Assembly: GCA_015501585.1 (NCBI GenBank)
Contig: JADNRY010000647.1
Span: forward strand, 1 to 32,944
Length of the DNA: 32,944 nt
DNA from: Rhodocollybia butyracea
Taxonomy: Eukaryota > Basidiomycota > Agaricomycetes > Agaricales > Omphalotaceae
Direction of reading: 5' to 3'
The position numbers and the translations under genes were made by a program. The notes under the pieces were generated by a model. The model made no database searches. It saw only the letters and a list, made by a program, of their open reading frames with translations, and was not told the origin of the DNA. Each line of letters opens with the position of its first letter. Within the stretch, counting starts at the first letter, position 1. Of the stretch, positions 30,308-32,944 are shown piece after piece.

Positions 30308-31275
30308 TGGCTTCTGTTGCTCGTATTCTACTTCACTCATTTGCTGCGGCTTCAATGATTTATGGATACCAAAGGCTCAAAGGACTACCTATCGACGCAG
30401 TAATCAGGTAACAATATTATCATTTATCTGTGTTTTCTTAATGTTATACGTGCAGCGCTCAATACGGAGGCCACCTTCAATACCTGACGATTCAAGGGTA
30501 CGCTTATTATCCTATTCTTCCAACTTTTCTGATCTCCTTCTAGTCTTTTCTTAGCTTGTTTCACAACTCTTACCAGTCTCGTAATCGATTTGTTTCCTTC
30601 CACAAACTGTAAGCTTGGCTTGTTTCATCATATCATAAGTATTGCCTGACGCGACATATGTAGTCCTTAAACCTCTCAAACGTACTCTGCTCATCGTCTC
30701 ACTGCCTGTATGTCACTCGAACTTTTTGACCTTCTGGCACTCATGCATCATGTTCTATAAACAGGTTTCAATCGTTGTATGTGCCACTGGACTTCCATAA
30801 TTCCTGGATGCTCAAACTTTCCAGATTTCTACCATCTACTGGACTCTCATCATCTTTGCGACCCACCTTATTTTACAGAATGATGGAGAACCCTCGTCAT
30901 CCTCAGACATTCCCCAATTTACCCGCTTACCCCTGCATATGGACTTGTGTTTTGCATGCTGTTCCCGCGATCTCCCTTCTGGTAGATTTCATGCTATTCG
31001 AAAAGAAGTATAGCTGGAATGAACTCGTCTACGGAGCACCCGCGTTTCTTCCGTCTATACCATCTTATATGCGTGGTGGGTTGAACGATGTGCCTCTTTT
31101 AATGGGAAATGTATGTCTATCTATTTCGTTTTCTCGATTTGGTCTTACCACCTTTTCCTTTATAGTCCCGTATCCGTTTTTGGATAATTCCTTGGAGATT
31201 CGAGTTGCAATCTATATTGGAGCAGGCGCGCTGGCACTCTCCTCGTTTTGGTTCATAAACAGACTTCACTCTTAA
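30308..31275 (+). CDS. FAR-17a/AIG1-like membrane protein, frame interrupted twice
   Basis: Multi-pass protein of the AIG1/ADTRP family; human members hydrolyse fatty-acid esters of hydroxy fatty acids with a Thr/His pair. Here the Thr would be in 'HLQYLTIQG' and the His in 'LHAVPAISLLVDF'. Other family marks: 'LKPLKRTLL', 'ISTIYWTLIIF', 'YAWWVERCASFNGK', 'FPYPFLDN', 'EIRVAIYIGAGALAL'. Exons are short, one only 12 nt. Introns (GTAACA, GTACGC, GTAAGC, GTATGT starts) join in phase up to 'LPLHMDL'. Then T4 at 30950-30953 looks one base too long and T3 at 31045-31047 one base too short, each changing the frame inside conserved sequence. The start ATG at 30308 gives the usual N-terminal helix. Confidence 0.75.
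30765..30776 (+). other. 12-nt microexon of the AIG1-like gene
   Basis: GTTTCAATCGTT (VSIV) lies between an intron ending AAACAG and one starting GTATGT. Joining gives 'SLPVSIVISTIYW', restoring the usual spacing between LP and YW in this family. Skipping it keeps the frame. Confidence 0.65.
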
Positions 31276-31599
31276 CTAATCATCTTTACTTGGGACTACT
31301 TTTCAACAGACCTCTGGATTTCTATCGCATTAATTCACTTAAATATCTGTTAGACACGGATAACGCTGATGCATATACATACTGATGTTCGATACAAGTT
31401 CCATATGTAATATGTATATAGATGTCGACAAGCATCCCCTAACCACTCTTCTTGAAACTCACCAACTAAATATCGACCACACTGATCCTCATCTTCACCC
31501 AGTGACAAAGCCTTCATTTCCCTTTTTTTCTTAACAATAGACGACTCCCAAACTACCGACTCTACGTCGCCAAAATTTTCGCCATCCTCAGCCGCTAAT
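31276..31599. other. Intergenic region between two plus-strand genes
   Basis: AT-rich 3' flank of the AIG1-like gene and short promoter of the next gene. The minus-strand open frame overlapping its right part (31350-31940) mirrors the Ser/Thr-rich gene on the plus strand and is not counted. Confidence 0.5.
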
Positions 31600-32742
31600 A
31601 TGGACTCTGAAATATGCTTCACATCTACTCCCAGCCCTTCAACCAATTCGCTCACCGTAACATTCAATACTGGCGACGAATCGCTAACATTGACGTTCGA
31701 CTCCACCAACGAGTCACTGACCTCCATTAACAGGACGTCGACCTCTTTCAACGCGTCAATGACTCCAGAGAACGGAGCCTTCCTCGATGCAGAGAATCGA
31801 GAGAACAATGCATCTCTGCCCATTGACACCCCATTGAATTTCACAGCAAACTTCCCCTCAGTTCCTGCTTCTGCCATAGCTCCGTCCTTCGCCACTACCA
31901 CTACTGCCCCCACGGAGTTGCAGCCTGTTGAAACGCCCACATCTTACTCAGTGCCACTCAATCCCTATCAGCCATTAGAATATGGCTATATTAATAATCT
32001 CCCTTCCGAAGAAAAATGGGAACATTGGAAGCGAGGCTATTATACTGGTGACCTATTTGATGCTCGAATTAAAGCGTCGATTTTCTTCGAGGAACACCAA
32101 CAAACTTATCGCGGTCCTTTTAACAATGTTGATCGTTTTTTGCCACCTCAAGCTTCGCTGCAAATCTGTATCGCCTGAGTGCGTACCTTACAGAATCCGA
32201 GGAATACCTTGTCTTGCCATAGGCTCGCCCTCCCTCCATGCCCAGTGCTAGGTTCTGGTACTCTGGTTCCTGCCAGTATCCGCTACCGAAGAGCGCTAGT
32301 GCTGGCCCCACTCTTTCATACCGATAGGATATATTACATTCTCTGTCTACACGATGATCATGACGTCTTCCTTATTCGAGTTCATGAACGTTTCATGGAC
32401 AATCGTTGGAGTTGTTGGAAGCAACTCAAACAAACATATGGAGGATGTTCCTTAGGAGCCTTATTTTCAGCGGGAACCGATACATATGAGCAAATCATAG
32501 AAGGGGTGAAACGACAACGTAGTGCCAGAGATCGGCGCCGATGGAAAGAACAACTTGTCACAGCACCTCTCACTTTCGTGCCCTCCATCTGGAACTCCTT
32601 GATTAATCCACGCGAAGTGAGCCCTATACAATGCAGTCATCCGTTAACCTTACTAAAGTCCTCAACTTTTTTTCTACAGAGAATTGGAACTCCAGACAAC
32701 GAAGTCGATCCTACTGGAGAACAACCACTAACAGAGATTTGA
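31600..32742 (+). CDS. Unrecognised protein with Ser/Thr/Asn-rich N-terminus
   Basis: Not recognised. The first 110 residues are rich in Ser, Thr and Asn and look disordered. Then a conserved-looking block: 'LNPYQPLEYGYINNLPSEEK', 'WEHWKRGYYTGDLFDARIKA', 'EHQQTYRGPFNNVDRFLPPQ'. After a TGA at 32176-32178 the same frame stays open. An intron from GT at 32168 to CCCAG at 32245 (78 nt) or CTAG at 32251 (84 nt) removes the stop. The second part has 'RVHERFMDNRWSCWKQLKQT' and a basic 'RQRSARDRRRWKEQ' helix. A last intron (GTGAGC, CTTACTAAAG branch, CTACAG) joins 'INPRE' to 'RIGTPDNEVD' with TGA at 32740-32742. It may be a membrane-associated or structural protein; no function is proposed. Confidence 0.55.
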
Positions 32743-32944
32743 CTTTGCCATCACTTGTCTTAACTTTATATGTACGTTAACTTGCTCTGAAACTCTGATC
32801 ACCTTATTTACCACAAAGCCTCATCGAGTTTTCCCTCTATTTATTCAACCTTCGTTTACGGTGTTTCATCACACTTTCTGTGAAACTTCTAGACCAACTT
32901 GTATATCAAATCTGAAGTTCACGCTGAAAAAAATACAATATTAC

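Noticed and set aside
31350..31940. 196-codon minus-strand frame
   Set aside because: It mirrors the Ser/Thr-rich plus-strand gene, which has splice-consistent exons and a better continuation.
1..32944. CRISPR array, rRNA, prokaryotic operon or secondary-metabolite cluster
   Set aside because: No spaced direct repeats, rRNA sequence or core biosynthetic enzyme was seen; gene structure is eukaryotic throughout.

Overview
The window looks like nuclear DNA of an Agaricomycete (mushroom-type basidiomycete). Coding sequence is split by many introns of about 50 nt with GT-AG ends and recognisable branch points. It also carries a glucuronoyl esterase (CE15) of a plant-wall decayer and small DNA-transposon derivatives between genes. 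Most genes lie on the minus strand. All exon joins were made by eye from splice sites, reading phase and remembered family sequence. No database search was possible.

Layout. 1-336 (+) is the 3' end of phosphatidylinositol synthase. 337-4209 is gene-poor and holds two TA-flanked miniature Tc1/mariner-type elements (1267-2063 and 3259-3942). 4210-4855 (-) is a small orphan gene. 5409-8663 (-) is a YVC1/TRP-like cation channel, with a CE15 esterase diverging from it at 9539-10797 (+). 11238-13091 (-) encodes a protein with an internal C6 zinc-cluster motif. 13241-14858 (-) encodes a MARVEL-like membrane protein with a repeat-rich tail. 15452-19349 (-) is a HEAT-repeat PP4R1-like phosphatase regulator. 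19740-20388 is a long-TIR element inserted into the last codons of aspartate aminotransferase (20386-21984, -). 22595-22884 (-) is an AN1 zinc-finger protein. 23436-28265 (-) holds three tandem syntaxin paralogues. 28459-30203 (-) is argininosuccinate lyase, divergent across 104 bp from a FAR-17a/AIG1-like membrane protein (30308-31275, +). 31600-32742 (+) is an unrecognised gene.

There is no single pathway here. Housekeeping metabolism (PI synthesis, aspartate transamination, arginine synthesis), membrane traffic (syntaxins), ion transport and signalling genes sit side by side. The most striking points are: the element whose first three bases serve as the stop codon of aspartate aminotransferase; the local triplication of a plasma-membrane-type syntaxin; four GC-AG introns in two genes; two microexons (12 and 15 nt); a CE15 enzyme lacking both partners of one disulfide; and six apparent 1-nt length errors in single-base runs in conserved genes. 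That last pattern more likely reflects assembly error than four independent pseudogenes.
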